Part shown: piece by piece, positions 35,689 to 44,470 of the stretch
Position numbering within the stretch: the stretch's first letter is position 1
Layout of the letters: each line of letters begins with the position of its first letter
DNA from: Cupriavidus sp. P-10
GTDB lineage: Bacteria > Pseudomonadota > Gammaproteobacteria > Burkholderiales > Burkholderiaceae
Assembly: GCF_003402535.2 (NCBI RefSeq)
Contig: NZ_AP025170.1
Coordinates: 2,728,001 to 2,792,000, forward strand
Direction: 5' to 3'
Length of the DNA: 64,000 bases
The notes under the pieces: generated by a model
The model's database searches: none
What the model was told of the DNA's origin: nothing
What the model saw: the letters and a program-made list of their open reading frames with translations, nothing else
Translations under genes and position numbers: made by a program

Positions 35689-36953
35689 TGCGGCGTCAGG
35701 TTGCCAGCAACCTTGCCTGGATGCTGATCGAGCGAGGGCTCCAGGTAGCCGGCGGCATCGGCATCGTGGCCATGTTGGCACGAGGTTTGGGACCAGAGGG
35801 GTTCGCACATTTTCAGTACGCGCAGGCAGTGGTTTATATCGCTGCGTCCGTTGCGTTGATTTGCAGCGCAGAAGTGATCATCCCTCGGTTGGTCGCAAGC
35901 ACTGAGCCGATTGCCCAGCATCGCTTGCTGATGCATGCATTTGGATTGCGCTTCGGGGCCGGCGTAATTGCCTACTTGCTGATCGGCGCATTTCTGCTGG
36001 TCACAGGCCAAGGTCCGGATATCTGGGTGCCAACGCTAATCCTGGGCGTTGCGGTCATGCTGCGCGAACCGTTTGGCGTGGTGACTGCCTGGATGCAGTC
36101 ACGCACATCGACCAGGCCCAATGCCGTCTTCAATGTCTCATCGCTGGCAGTCAAGGCAGCCTGCGTAGCACTGCTGTTCTGGGTCGGCAACCAGAGCGTT
36201 CCTGCCTATGCGGCCGCGTTCTCCATCGAGCCGCTCCTTGTTGCGATCCTTCTGACTCTGTACTACCTAACCCGCGCACCACGCACTCATGTAAAGGCTG
36301 ACCCGGCGCTCGCTGGCGATCTTTTGAGAAGCGGGACCTTGTTCTGGGTGAGCTTCGTGCTGATGATGGGATCGCGGCGCGTGGACCAGTTGCTGCTAAA
36401 GCCGCTGGTCCCGTTGACGGAGTTCGGCGCCTATGCGGCCTCGATGCAGATCCTCGACAATTTTGTCGTGCTTGCAACGATCTTGTCAGCTGGCATTGCT
36501 CCTATCTATGTCTATGCTAAGCCCACTCTCGCGCAGGCGCGGCGCAACATCATGAAGATCACCGGCGGGATGTTCGCCGTTGGACTGGCAGGCGGGCTGG
36601 CCATAGCTGCCTGCGCTCACTGGATTGTTGATTTGCTCTACGGCCCGGCATTTGCCGAGGCCACCTCTCTGCTGCAGTTAGCCGCTCTCGCCTCGACCCT
36701 CGTCTTTGCTGATGTTGCCTTGACGCTGTTACCCATTTACATGCGCCGGCCGCATCTGGTTGCCATCAAATGGGGGTTGGTGTGCGCAGCCACGATAGCC
36801 ATCGATGTAGCTGCCATCCCGGTCTTTGGCGCACGGGGAGCTATTTTGGGGTACGCGGCGGCCAATTTGCTGGCCGTGCTTTTCGGGTTCTTTGTCTGGT
36901 TGCGACAGGAACCGGCGGTGCTCTCTCGACGGGAGGCCGGCGCAAAAGTCTAG
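35688..36953 (+). CDS. Wzx-like polysaccharide flippase (MATE/MVF superfamily)
   Basis: Predicted to flip lipid-linked oligosaccharides across the inner membrane. The 421-residue protein is highly hydrophobic with about 12 helices, starting ASNLAWMLIERGLQVAGGIGIVAMLARGLGPEGFAHFQYAQA, a Polysacc_synt pattern. A conserved RRVDQLLLKPLVPLTEFGAYAAS segment lies mid-protein. ATG 35688 overlaps the upstream stop by one base. No clear Wzy polymerase gene follows, so it may carry a short glycan rather than a polymer. Confidence 0.85.
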   Translation: MRRQVASNLAWMLIERGLQVAGGIGIVAMLARGLGPEGFAHFQYAQAVVYIAASVALICSAEVIIPRLVASTEPIAQHRLLMHAFGLRFGAGVIAYLLIGAFLLVTGQGPDIWVPTLILGVAVMLREPFGVVTAWMQSRTSTRPNAVFNVSSLAVKAACVALLFWVGNQSVPAYAAAFSIEPLLVAILLTLYYLTRAPRTHVKADPALAGDLLRSGTLFWVSFVLMMGSRRVDQLLLKPLVPLTEFGAYAASMQILDNFVVLATILSAGIAPIYVYAKPTLAQARRNIMKITGGMFAVGLAGGLAIAACAHWIVDLLYGPAFAEATSLLQLAALASTLVFADVALTLLPIYMRRPHLVAIKWGLVCAATIAIDVAAIPVFGARGAILGYAAANLLAVLFGFFVWLRQEPAVLSRREAGAKV

Positions 36954-37377
36954 CCAATCACTGGTTTCGGGTTTTGACTGCGCTGATTCCATTGCCGTGA
37001 CCGTGAGCCCTGTGGTCACGCGCGTGCCCTTCTAATACCCCTTCATCAGCGAAATTAGCCGCCCCCGCAAAGGCTACGCCATGGCTTGAATGCAACCTAG
37101 CATGCCATTGTGGCGCGCACTTAACCTGCCAATCGCCAACGCATGGAGGGGATCCGGTTAAAATGCGCGCTGCGGGCCGATAATACGTTGCTCGGGCAAG
37201 CAACGTGGCAAGCCCAAGTGCCGGAACGGGCTTCCGGCGAGAGTTACTTGCGCGCTACGCCGTACGAAGAAATTCGTGCAATGACAACACAAACTAACGA
37301 GAGCTCTCAGCTTAGTAGGGGGCATCCGTAGGGTCATGCACGAAAGGAAACAGAAAACAATTTCAGGGAGGGGTTTC
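36954..37377. other. Intergenic region before the DprE-like module
   Basis: About 420 bases without a convincing gene. A GATAAT at 37179-37184 may be a -10 box on the plus strand, with TTAAAA 15 bases before it. An AGGGAGGGG ribosome site lies at its right edge. The break after the tightly overlapping GT/Wzx operon suggests the following module is transcribed separately. Confidence 0.35.
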
Positions 37378-38805
37378 GTGGTTGCCATGCCACTTGTAGT
37401 CGACTTAGACGGTACGCTGATTCGCACAGACATGCTGCACGAATCTGCCTTGCGCGTATTGCGTGACAGCCCGACCGACATCCTGCGCATGCCGGTTTGG
37501 CTTTCGCGAGGGAAAGCTGTACTCAAAGCACGCCTGGCTGCACTCGTAAACATCGATCCCGCCTCTCTGCCGTACAACACAGAGTTGCTTGAATGGCTCA
37601 AGATTCAAAAGGCTGCAGGCCGCAAGCTAATCCTGTGCACAGCGTCGGACAAGTCAGTGGCACTGGCCATTGCCGAGCACCTGACCATCTTTGATGAGGT
37701 TATGGCTAGTGACGGAGTTACTAACCTTGCCGGCCCCAACAAAGCAGCCGCTCTCCACCAGCGTTTCGGGCAAGCAGGCTTCGACTACGTTGGCAACTCG
37801 AGTGCCGACATCACGGTCTGGCGCTGCGCGCGCAATGCCATTGTTGTAAACGGTTCCGCCAGCCTCGCTAAGGCAGCAAGCGACTGTTGCAAGGTTGAGC
37901 GCGTATTTCCTGCAGAAGGTCTCAGCCTCACGGCGTGGCGTCGCATGCTACGTGTTCACCAATGGCTCAAGAACCTGCTGCTGTTCGTGCCAATGTTCGC
38001 CGGCCACGAACTGACCAACGGCACAACTTGGATCGCAATGATCCTGGCATTCTTTTCTTTCAGCGTTTGTGCGTCGTCCGTCTATATCGCAAATGATCTA
38101 CTCGACCTGGAAAGCGACCGCCAGCATCCCCGCAAGCGATACCGCCCGTTTGCGTCAGGCCAGGTTCCTGCATGGATAGGCGTGATAGTAGCGCCAGTGC
38201 TGCTGCTGATCAGCGTGGCGTTGGCACTATTCGTCGGTGGCAACTTCCTGCCCTGGCTGCTTGTCTACTTCGTCGTCACCTGCGTCTACTCTCTGGCACT
38301 CAAGCGAATCATCCTGGTTGATTGCATGGTGCTAGCCTTGCTCTACACGCTGCGCATCATTGCTGGTGCCGCTGCGGCAACGCTCCCGATGACGTTTTGG
38401 CTGCTGGCGTTCTCCATTTTTCTGTTTCTCTCGCTAGCCTTCGTCAAGCGCTATGCCGAACTCGAAGTTCAGTTGCAGAGTGGAAAACAGAAAGTCCACG
38501 GCCGTGGTTACTACACTACCGACGCCTCGCTTATCCAGTCGCTTGGGATCGGCTCCGGCATCGCTTCGGTGCTGGTTCTGGCGCTCTACCTGGATAGCAG
38601 TTCGGTCTTGATGCTCTACCAGACCCCCGAGTTTGTCTGGGGCGCAGTGCTTGTCATGCTCTTCTGGATCAGTTGGATGTGGATGAAGGCCCATCGTGGA
38701 GAAATGCATGACGATCCGCTGATCTTCGCAGTCAAGGACCGCGCCAGCCAGATCGCCGGACTTGCCTTCGCTGCGGCACTGATTGCGGGAACGGTGAGTT
38801 GGTGA
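37378..38805 (+). CDS. HAD phosphatase-UbiA prenyltransferase fusion (DPPR synthase-like)
   Basis: Predicted to join 5-phosphoribosyl diphosphate and a polyprenyl phosphate, giving polyprenyl-phosphoryl-5-phosphoribose, and to remove the 5-phosphate. Residues 1-180 form a HAD domain: LVVDLDGTLIRTDML (motif I), LILCTASDK (motif II) and FDYVGNSSADI (motif IV). Residues about 190-475 form a UbiA domain with eight to nine helices, motif ANDLLDLESDRQHPRKRYRP (NDxxDxxxD) and YTLRIIAGAAA. UbiA homologues of this type act with DprE1/DprE2 in mycobacteria, and those two genes follow here. GTG at 37378 is preferred for its AGGGAGGGG site; ATG 37387 and 37336 are alternatives. The assigned reaction is inference from family and context. 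Confidence 0.85.
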   Translation: MVAMPLVVDLDGTLIRTDMLHESALRVLRDSPTDILRMPVWLSRGKAVLKARLAALVNIDPASLPYNTELLEWLKIQKAAGRKLILCTASDKSVALAIAEHLTIFDEVMASDGVTNLAGPNKAAALHQRFGQAGFDYVGNSSADITVWRCARNAIVVNGSASLAKAASDCCKVERVFPAEGLSLTAWRRMLRVHQWLKNLLLFVPMFAGHELTNGTTWIAMILAFFSFSVCASSVYIANDLLDLESDRQHPRKRYRPFASGQVPAWIGVIVAPVLLLISVALALFVGGNFLPWLLVYFVVTCVYSLALKRIILVDCMVLALLYTLRIIAGAAAATLPMTFWLLAFSIFLFLSLAFVKRYAELEVQLQSGKQKVHGRGYYTTDASLIQSLGIGSGIASVLVLALYLDSSSVLMLYQTPEFVWGAVLVMLFWISWMWMKAHRGEMHDDPLIFAVKDRASQIAGLAFAAALIAGTVSW

Positions 38806-40103
38806 TGACCACTGTCACCTCGTGGGGCCGTCTCGGCAGATGGGAACATGACGTCCAGCTGCTGACCGACCGCTCAAGCATCGCCAGCCACCTCGCCGGG
38901 CCGCGCCCAGGCCTTGCGCATGGAATGGGCCGCAGCTATGGCGACGTGTGCCTAAACCCTGGCAATGTGCTGTGGAAGACCACGGCACTGGACCACTTCA
39001 TTGCCTTCGACGAGACGCAAGGCAGAATCGTCTGCGAAGCAGGGGTGCTGCTGCGCGACATCCAGCGTCTCGCCGTAACGCGCGGGTGGATGCTGCCGGT
39101 GACACCGGGCACGCAGTTGGTCACCGTGGGTGGCGCCATTGCAAACGATGTGCATGGCAAGAACCACCACGTGTTCGGCACGTTCGGTGACAACGTCCGC
39201 CGGCTGACTCTCGTACGTACCGATGGAACCCAGCTCGATTGCGGCCCCGACGAGAACGCGCCCTGGTTCGCCGCCACCATCGGCGGCCTCGGACTCACCG
39301 GCGTTGTTGTCACCGCCGAACTGCAATTGCGTCGAGTCAGCGGCCCATGGCTCGACACAGAGACAGTACCGTACGCCAGCCTCGACGAATTCTTCGAGAT
39401 CGCGGACGGTTCGGAAGCCGGGTGGGAACACACCGTGTCCTGGATCGACTGCCTGAGTGCTGGCAAGCAGCGCGGCTTATTCATGCGTGGCAATCCGAGC
39501 GAAACGGCGAACGGGCCCCAACCGAAGAGTCGGGTTAGAACCATGCCTTTCGTGCCGCCGGTATCTCTTGTCAACGGCTTGACACTACGTCCGTTCAACA
39601 TGACCTATTTCCACCTAAACAAGTGGAAAGCAGGCCGCGGCGTCGCCCACTACGAACCCTTCTTCTATCCGCTCGACAATCTTCACGAGTGGAACAGGAT
39701 GTACGGACCGCGCGGATTCTTCCAGTACCAGAGCGTGGTGCCACGCTCGGTGGGGCGCGACGCCGTGCAGGCCATGTTGCAGGAAATCGCCCGCTCTGGT
39801 GAGGGTTCGTTCCTCGCCGTGCTCAAGACTTTCGGCGAGCGAGTTGCACCTGGCATGCTGAGCTTTCCAGAGCCGGGCGTGACACTCGCGCTTGACTTCC
39901 CCAACCGGGGCGAAAAGACCATGGCGCTGTTCGATCGTCTAGACGCCATCGTCCGCGGTGCTAAGGGGCGCCTCTACCCAGCCAAGGACGCACGAATGCC
40001 ACGCGACCTCTTCGAATCCGGCTACTCCCGCCTGACGGAATTCCTTGCTTACCGTGACCCGGGCATCAGCTCCGCGCTGTCACGTCGACTCTTGGGACAC
40101 TGA
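38805..40103 (+). CDS. FAD-dependent decaprenylphosphoryl-ribose oxidase-like (DprE1 family)
   Basis: Would oxidise the 2'-OH of polyprenyl-phospho-ribose to the 2-keto intermediate. The 432-residue product has the FAD_binding_4 region with GMGRSYGDVCLNPGN and TVGGAIANDVHGKNHHVFGTFG, both close in pattern to DprE1, and an ALO-like C-terminal domain with YPAKDARMPRDLF carrying the expected active-site Lys. The start overlaps the UbiA stop (TGATG). It is followed by a DprE2-like reductase 2 bases later. DprE1-type oxidases also act outside mycobacteria where arabinose is made, so a D-arabinose product is plausible but unproven. Confidence 0.88.
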   Translation: MTTVTSWGRLGRWEHDVQLLTDRSSIASHLAGPRPGLAHGMGRSYGDVCLNPGNVLWKTTALDHFIAFDETQGRIVCEAGVLLRDIQRLAVTRGWMLPVTPGTQLVTVGGAIANDVHGKNHHVFGTFGDNVRRLTLVRTDGTQLDCGPDENAPWFAATIGGLGLTGVVVTAELQLRRVSGPWLDTETVPYASLDEFFEIADGSEAGWEHTVSWIDCLSAGKQRGLFMRGNPSETANGPQPKSRVRTMPFVPPVSLVNGLTLRPFNMTYFHLNKWKAGRGVAHYEPFFYPLDNLHEWNRMYGPRGFFQYQSVVPRSVGRDAVQAMLQEIARSGEGSFLAVLKTFGERVAPGMLSFPEPGVTLALDFPNRGEKTMALFDRLDAIVRGAKGRLYPAKDARMPRDLFESGYSRLTEFLAYRDPGISSALSRRLLGH

Positions 40104-40105
40104 AC

Positions 40106-40870
40106 TTGCAGAACCAGAACAAACGAATCGTAATCGTTGGCGCCACGTCGGCTATCGCCGAACACTGCGCCCGCAACTGGGTCGCTGAACCCGGCGCAGA
40201 TCTCACGCTGGTGGTCCGCAACCGCAGCAAGGCGGAAACTATCGCCACTGACCTGCGAGTGCGCGGCCCAAGCGCGGCGGTTCGGATCGTCGAAGCGGAC
40301 TTCGCCAATGCCGCCGCAATCCGTCATCTCGCGAACGAACTCGCCGAAACCGGCCCCATCGACATCGTTCTGATTGCACACGGCACACTGCCCGACCAGG
40401 ATCAGTGCGAACAGGACCTAGAAATGGCGAACGAAGCCATGCACATCAATGGCATTTCGCCCGTGCTGTTTGCCGAAGCATTCGCCGGCAAGATGGCTGC
40501 CGTCAACCGAGGCACGCTAGGCATCATCGGCTCCGTCGCCGGTGACCGTGGCCGCAAATCTAACTATGTCTACGGCGCCGCAAAAGGCCTGGTGACACGC
40601 TACGCACAAGGCTTGCAGCATCGCATGGCATTGACGAAGCGCTCTGGCGTGAAAGTCGTGCTGATCAAGCCAGGGCCTACCGCGACGCCAATGACCGCAC
40701 ATCTGACAGCACAAACCGGCAAGATGGCCCAGGTCGAGGATGTCGCTAAATGTATTGTCAATGGCATGGCTGCGGGCATGCCTGTAGTTTACGCGCCAGG
40801 CAAGTGGGCAGTGATCATGATGGTGATCCGCCATTTGCCGCGGTTCGTGTTTGATCGGATGGATATCTGA
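40106..40870 (+). CDS. Short-chain dehydrogenase, DprE2-like
   Basis: Would reduce the 2-keto intermediate to polyprenyl-phospho-arabinose with NAD(P)H. The 254-residue SDR has the variant cofactor motif IVIVGATSAIAEHCA, the NG-type VLIAHGTLPDQ segment, catalytic Ser in IIGSVAGDRGR and YxxxK in YVYGAAKGLV, then RSGVKVVLIKPGPTATPMT. These match DprE2 (decaprenylphosphoryl-D-2-keto-erythro-pentose reductase) style sequences. It begins at a TTG 2 bases after the DprE1-like stop. A general SDR function cannot be excluded, but the pairing is persuasive. Confidence 0.85.
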   Translation: MQNQNKRIVIVGATSAIAEHCARNWVAEPGADLTLVVRNRSKAETIATDLRVRGPSAAVRIVEADFANAAAIRHLANELAETGPIDIVLIAHGTLPDQDQCEQDLEMANEAMHINGISPVLFAEAFAGKMAAVNRGTLGIIGSVAGDRGRKSNYVYGAAKGLVTRYAQGLQHRMALTKRSGVKVVLIKPGPTATPMTAHLTAQTGKMAQVEDVAKCIVNGMAAGMPVVYAPGKWAVIMMVIRHLPRFVFDRMDI

Positions 40871-40992
40871 CGACCATCGCACCGGAGTCGGAGACCGGCC
40901 TGGCTGGCGCAATAGCCAATACCGTATCAGGCGACGTCCGCCGGGCCTAGACAAGTGCATATACAAACCCGTCTGAATTGATTGAGACAAGC

Positions 40993-41937
40993 GTGAAGAA
41001 CCTGAATGACAAGATCATCCTTCCGGGCGGAGCCGGCCTGGTCGGACAAAACCTCGTAGCCCGACTGCGTGATCTGGGCTATACGAACATCGTGGTGCTG
41101 GACAAGCACCGCACCAACGTCGACGTGCTCAAGAAGACGCAGCCCGATGTCCATGTCGAGTGCGTCGATGTCGCATCCACCGGCGAATGGCTCAAACATT
41201 TCGAAGGCGCATCCGTCGTTGTCATGCTGCAAGCCCAGATCGGTGGCACCGACTGGCAGGATTTCGTCCGAAATAACGTCGACTCGACACGCGTGGTTCT
41301 CGATGCTATCAAGGCGAACAACGTGCCATACTTGGTGCACATCAGCTCATCTGTTGTCGAATCGGTGGCCGATGATTTCTACACACGCAGCAAGAAAGCT
41401 CAGGAAGACATGGTGCTGGCCAGTGGAATCCCTTGCCCTGTGCTGCGCCCAACGCTAATGTTCGGCTGGTTTGACCGCAAGCACCTCGGCTGGCTCTCGC
41501 GTTTCATGCAGAAAGTCCCGGTTTTCCCGATCCCTGGGAACGGACGCTATATGCGCCAACCGCTATATGTCGGCGACTTCTGCCGCATCATCATCAGTTG
41601 CATCGAGAACCGACGCGGCGCAGGTGTGTACAACATCTCCGGCCACGAGAAGGTCAACTACATCGACATCATCCGCGAAATCAAGCGGGCGACCCGCTCC
41701 AAAACGCCAATCGTCCGCATCCCGTATGGGCTGTTCTATGCGCTATTGTGGACTTGGTCGCTATTCGACAAGAATCCACCGTTCACGACGCAACAGCTCG
41801 CCGCACTTAGCGCCAAGGACGAATTCGAAGTCATCGACTGGCCTGGCATCTTCGGCGTCGATTCGACCCCGTTCAAGAAAGCTGTCGATGAAACCTTTAA
41901 CGATCCGCGCTACAGCCGCGTGGTGCTGGAGTTCTGA
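40993..41937 (+). CDS. NAD-dependent epimerase/dehydratase (extended SDR)
   Basis: Rossmann-fold sugar or lipid-linked sugar oxidoreductase. The motif GGAGLVGQNLVARL starts the NAD-binding fold; the catalytic region is ISSSVVESV, then YTRSKKAQED (YxxxK), and RPTLMFGWFDRKH follows. The 314-residue length fits nucleotide-sugar epimerases. The start is taken at the GTG (40993); a TTG at 40978 is the alternative. It lies 122 bases after the DprE2-like gene and abuts an FAD oxidoreductase gene. Substrate unknown; a role in preparing or tailoring the same glycan is inferred. Confidence 0.75.
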   Translation: MKNLNDKIILPGGAGLVGQNLVARLRDLGYTNIVVLDKHRTNVDVLKKTQPDVHVECVDVASTGEWLKHFEGASVVVMLQAQIGGTDWQDFVRNNVDSTRVVLDAIKANNVPYLVHISSSVVESVADDFYTRSKKAQEDMVLASGIPCPVLRPTLMFGWFDRKHLGWLSRFMQKVPVFPIPGNGRYMRQPLYVGDFCRIIISCIENRRGAGVYNISGHEKVNYIDIIREIKRATRSKTPIVRIPYGLFYALLWTWSLFDKNPPFTTQQLAALSAKDEFEVIDWPGIFGVDSTPFKKAVDETFNDPRYSRVVLEF

Positions 41938-43218
41938 ATGTCGCAACGCATCGCCGTACTCGGCGCCGGCCCAATGGGACTGGGTGCTGCCTACCAACTC
42001 GTGCGCGATGGCCATAAGCCCGTCATTTACGAGGCCGATGACCGCGTCGGGGGCATGGCAGCCTGTTTCGATTTCGGCGGCACATCGATCGAACGCTACT
42101 ACCATTTCCATGCAACGTCGGACGTTGCCTTTTTCGAAGTGCTGAAGGAACTAGGCCTCACAGACAAGCTGCAATGGCGCGAAACCAGGATGGGCTATTA
42201 CTTTCAGGGACAAGTACAGCCATGGGGCAATCCGATCGCACTGCTGAAGTTCAAGGGCCTTAGCTTCTTCGCCAAGTTCCGCTATGGCCTGCACGCCTTC
42301 CTGTCGACCAAGCGCAACGACTGGCGCCCCCTCGACAAGGTCGAGGCGACCGGCTGGATCCGTCGCTGGATCGGTGAAGAGGCGTGGGAAGTTCTCTGGC
42401 GGCGCTTGTTCGACTACAAGTTTTACGACTACGCCGACAACCTGTCCGCAGCCTGGATCTGGAGCCGCATCCGCCGAATCGGCCGCTCACGCTATAACCT
42501 GTTCCACGAGAAGCTTGGCTATCTCGACGGCGGTTCGGACACATTGCTGAACGCCATGCGCGACGCCATCATTGCCGGTGGGGGCGAGTTCCGCCTGTCC
42601 ACGCCCGTCCAGCGCGTCGTCATCGAGAATGGCATCGTCAAGGGTATAGAGACCAAAGGTGGCGTGGAAAGCTATGACAAGGTGATCAGCACCGTACCGC
42701 TCCCTTATGTCCCCCGCATCATGCCCGATCTGCCCACGGACGTGCTCGACAAGTTCAAGAACGTCAAGAACGTTGCGGTCGTCTGCGTCATTGCCAAGTT
42801 GAAGAAACCGGTCACGGAGAACTTCTGGCTCAATGTCAATGACCCCAACATGGACATCCCGGGTATTGTCGAATACACGAACCTGCGCAAGATGGATGAT
42901 CACATCGTCTACGTACCATACTACGTGCCAGGCGAGCATCCGAAGTACCAAGAACCCGACAACGTCTTCATAGACAAGGTGAAGTCTTACCTTATGAAGA
43001 TCAACCCGTCGCTGCAGGAAAGCGATTTCATTGAAGTCCGTGCCAGCCGTTATCGCTTCGCGCAACCGATCTGCGAGCCGGGATATCTCGACCGCCTGCC
43101 ACCGATCCAGCTTCCGGTAAAGGGCCTGCTAGTCGCAGACACTTCATACTACTATCCGGAGGACCGGGGCATCTCGGAGAGCATCGGGCTATCCCGCAAG
43201 ATGGCCAGGATGCTCTGA
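41938..43218 (+). CDS. FAD/NAD(P)-dependent oxidoreductase, protoporphyrinogen-oxidase-like
   Basis: Flavoprotein of the amine-oxidase/UGM-like superfamily. The 426-residue product starts with a dinucleotide-binding motif (RIAVLGAGPMGLGAAYQLVRDG, then YEADDRVGGMAA) and contains YLDGGSDTLLNAMRDAI plus the closing GLLVADTSYYYPEDRGISESIG FAD motif. It resembles proteins found beside polysaccharide genes, sometimes compared to UDP-galactopyranose mutase, but no UGM signature was confirmed. It starts on the base after the epimerase stop and overlaps the GtrA gene, so it belongs to the same operon. Confidence 0.8.
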   Translation: MSQRIAVLGAGPMGLGAAYQLVRDGHKPVIYEADDRVGGMAACFDFGGTSIERYYHFHATSDVAFFEVLKELGLTDKLQWRETRMGYYFQGQVQPWGNPIALLKFKGLSFFAKFRYGLHAFLSTKRNDWRPLDKVEATGWIRRWIGEEAWEVLWRRLFDYKFYDYADNLSAAWIWSRIRRIGRSRYNLFHEKLGYLDGGSDTLLNAMRDAIIAGGGEFRLSTPVQRVVIENGIVKGIETKGGVESYDKVISTVPLPYVPRIMPDLPTDVLDKFKNVKNVAVVCVIAKLKKPVTENFWLNVNDPNMDIPGIVEYTNLRKMDDHIVYVPYYVPGEHPKYQEPDNVFIDKVKSYLMKINPSLQESDFIEVRASRYRFAQPICEPGYLDRLPPIQLPVKGLLVADTSYYYPEDRGISESIGLSRKMARML

Positions 43219-43607
43219 TGCCATCTCGCACATTCCTACTGTTCCTACTGACCGGTGGCTTCGCCGCTGTCGTAAATTGGAGCAGCAGAATTTTCTATAA
43301 CCTCTGGATGCCGTACTCGTATGCGATCGTGGTTGCATACCTGACCGGCATGGTGACGGCATTCGTGCTGGCGAAGATGTTTGTCTTCACCACCTCGACG
43401 CAATCTACCGGACGTTCGGCGCTGATATTCACGCTGGTCAACGTGGCAGCGGTCGCGCAAACTTGGGCGGTCAGCATGGTGCTGGCGTACCATGTACTGC
43501 CGGCGCTGGGTATGACCTGGTACGCAAAGGAGATCGCACATTTCGTGGGCGTGGCGGTGCCGGTGTTCACCAGTTATGTGGGACACAAGCGGTTTACGTT
43601 CCGCTAG
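43218..43607 (+). CDS. GtrA-family small membrane protein
   Basis: A 129-residue protein with four helices (FLLFLLTGGFAAVVNWSSR, SYAIVVAYLTGMVTAFVLA, ALIFTLVNVAAVAQTWAVS, IAHFVGVAVPVFTSYVGHKR) and the GtrA-typical ending GHKRFTFR. GtrA proteins are proposed to flip polyprenyl-phosphate sugars; a family member (Rv3789) lies beside dprE1/dprE2 in mycobacteria. Its start overlaps the FAD oxidoreductase stop (TGATG). This makes it the likely carrier for the polyprenyl-phospho-pentose of this operon. Confidence 0.88.
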   Translation: MPSRTFLLFLLTGGFAAVVNWSSRIFYNLWMPYSYAIVVAYLTGMVTAFVLAKMFVFTTSTQSTGRSALIFTLVNVAAVAQTWAVSMVLAYHVLPALGMTWYAKEIAHFVGVAVPVFTSYVGHKRFTFR

Positions 43608-43752
43608 AAGGCGCTGGCCGACCGGCGCCGAAGGGGCCTCGACAATCGATGTTGCCGTGCGTCCCCCTGCCTCCTCATCGGCGTTCTCGTCTGCGCCCCC
43701 AGTTGATCGCGATCGCAAGCGCACCGCTGACAAACATCTGGCGAAAATACCA

Positions 43753-43994
43753 GCCGACTTCGTTTGGCTTGCAGCAGCTTCTGCGATAAAGAACACCGGA
43801 GTGAAGTGCCCGTTGCAGGACTTCAGCATGTAGTCGCGGATAAATGAAATCTGGTGCCCGGTCCTTGCAAATGCAACGTTCAAGTACAGCCCCGACTCTG
43901 CACGCAGAAATCCGATCTGAACTCCCAGATACCGACAATAGAGCCAATGCAAGAGCGCGAATGCACCGCTCGCAGCAAACCCGGCAGCGAGCAT
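43753..43994 (-). pseudogene. Truncated N-terminus of a polytopic membrane protein
   Basis: Minus-strand frame starting at 43994 (MLAAGFAASGAFALLHWLYCR) with the segment SGLYLNVAFARTGHQISF and GHFTPVFFIAEA. These look like the start of a GT-C/PMT-type membrane protein. Beyond 43753 the open frame only continues as an antisense shadow of the GtrA gene. The right part of the gene is missing, so I call it a remnant. Confidence 0.45.
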
Positions 43995-44009
43995 GGCCGG
44001 CCAACGCAA

Positions 44010-44470
44010 TATTTTTGTATTTATGAACTACCTAAAATAAATGAATCCGGCAATGAACCCGCAAGAAAAGCTTTACTCTATCTCGACGACGTCGCACATG
44101 AACGACGCGATTCGACCAGCCGCAACAGCCATCGCGGTTCCGTGGCTATACTTTCCGTTCCGTATCGGCCGCCATTTTCAGCCCGCAGGATAGTATGAGC
44201 AACCATTCGAGAATTGCCCCATTCCGACCGCTCGTCCGCACATACTCGGCGCTGCTGCAGGTCGCGGATCCGACAGATCGGATGTCCGTGCGCATCGACC
44301 AGACCAGCGCAAAAAGCGAACACCGCCACCGTGCAGACGCGGACCTTCATCGCTCCCTGACCGCAACCGACGGCTCCATCGAATACATCACCAACACAGC
44401 ACGCCGGGCTTTTCACACAGCGGAATACACGATCTTCCACCTGGCAGTTGCCAAATCGGCGTACTAGTCA
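44010..44470. other. Intergenic region with a doubtful ORF
   Basis: About 460 bases. A 90-codon plus-strand frame (44195-44467, MSNHSRIAPFRPLVRTYSAL) ends 3 bases before the next start codon and could be a small leader protein, but it has low-quality codon use and no recognised family. GC is lower than in the core genes. Nothing else was identified. Confidence 0.3.

Noticed and set aside
43245..43752. Continuation of the minus-strand remnant through gtrA
   Set aside because: From 43752 leftward the frame loses hydrophobic pattern and becomes Arg/His-rich, a mirror of the gtrA coding strand.
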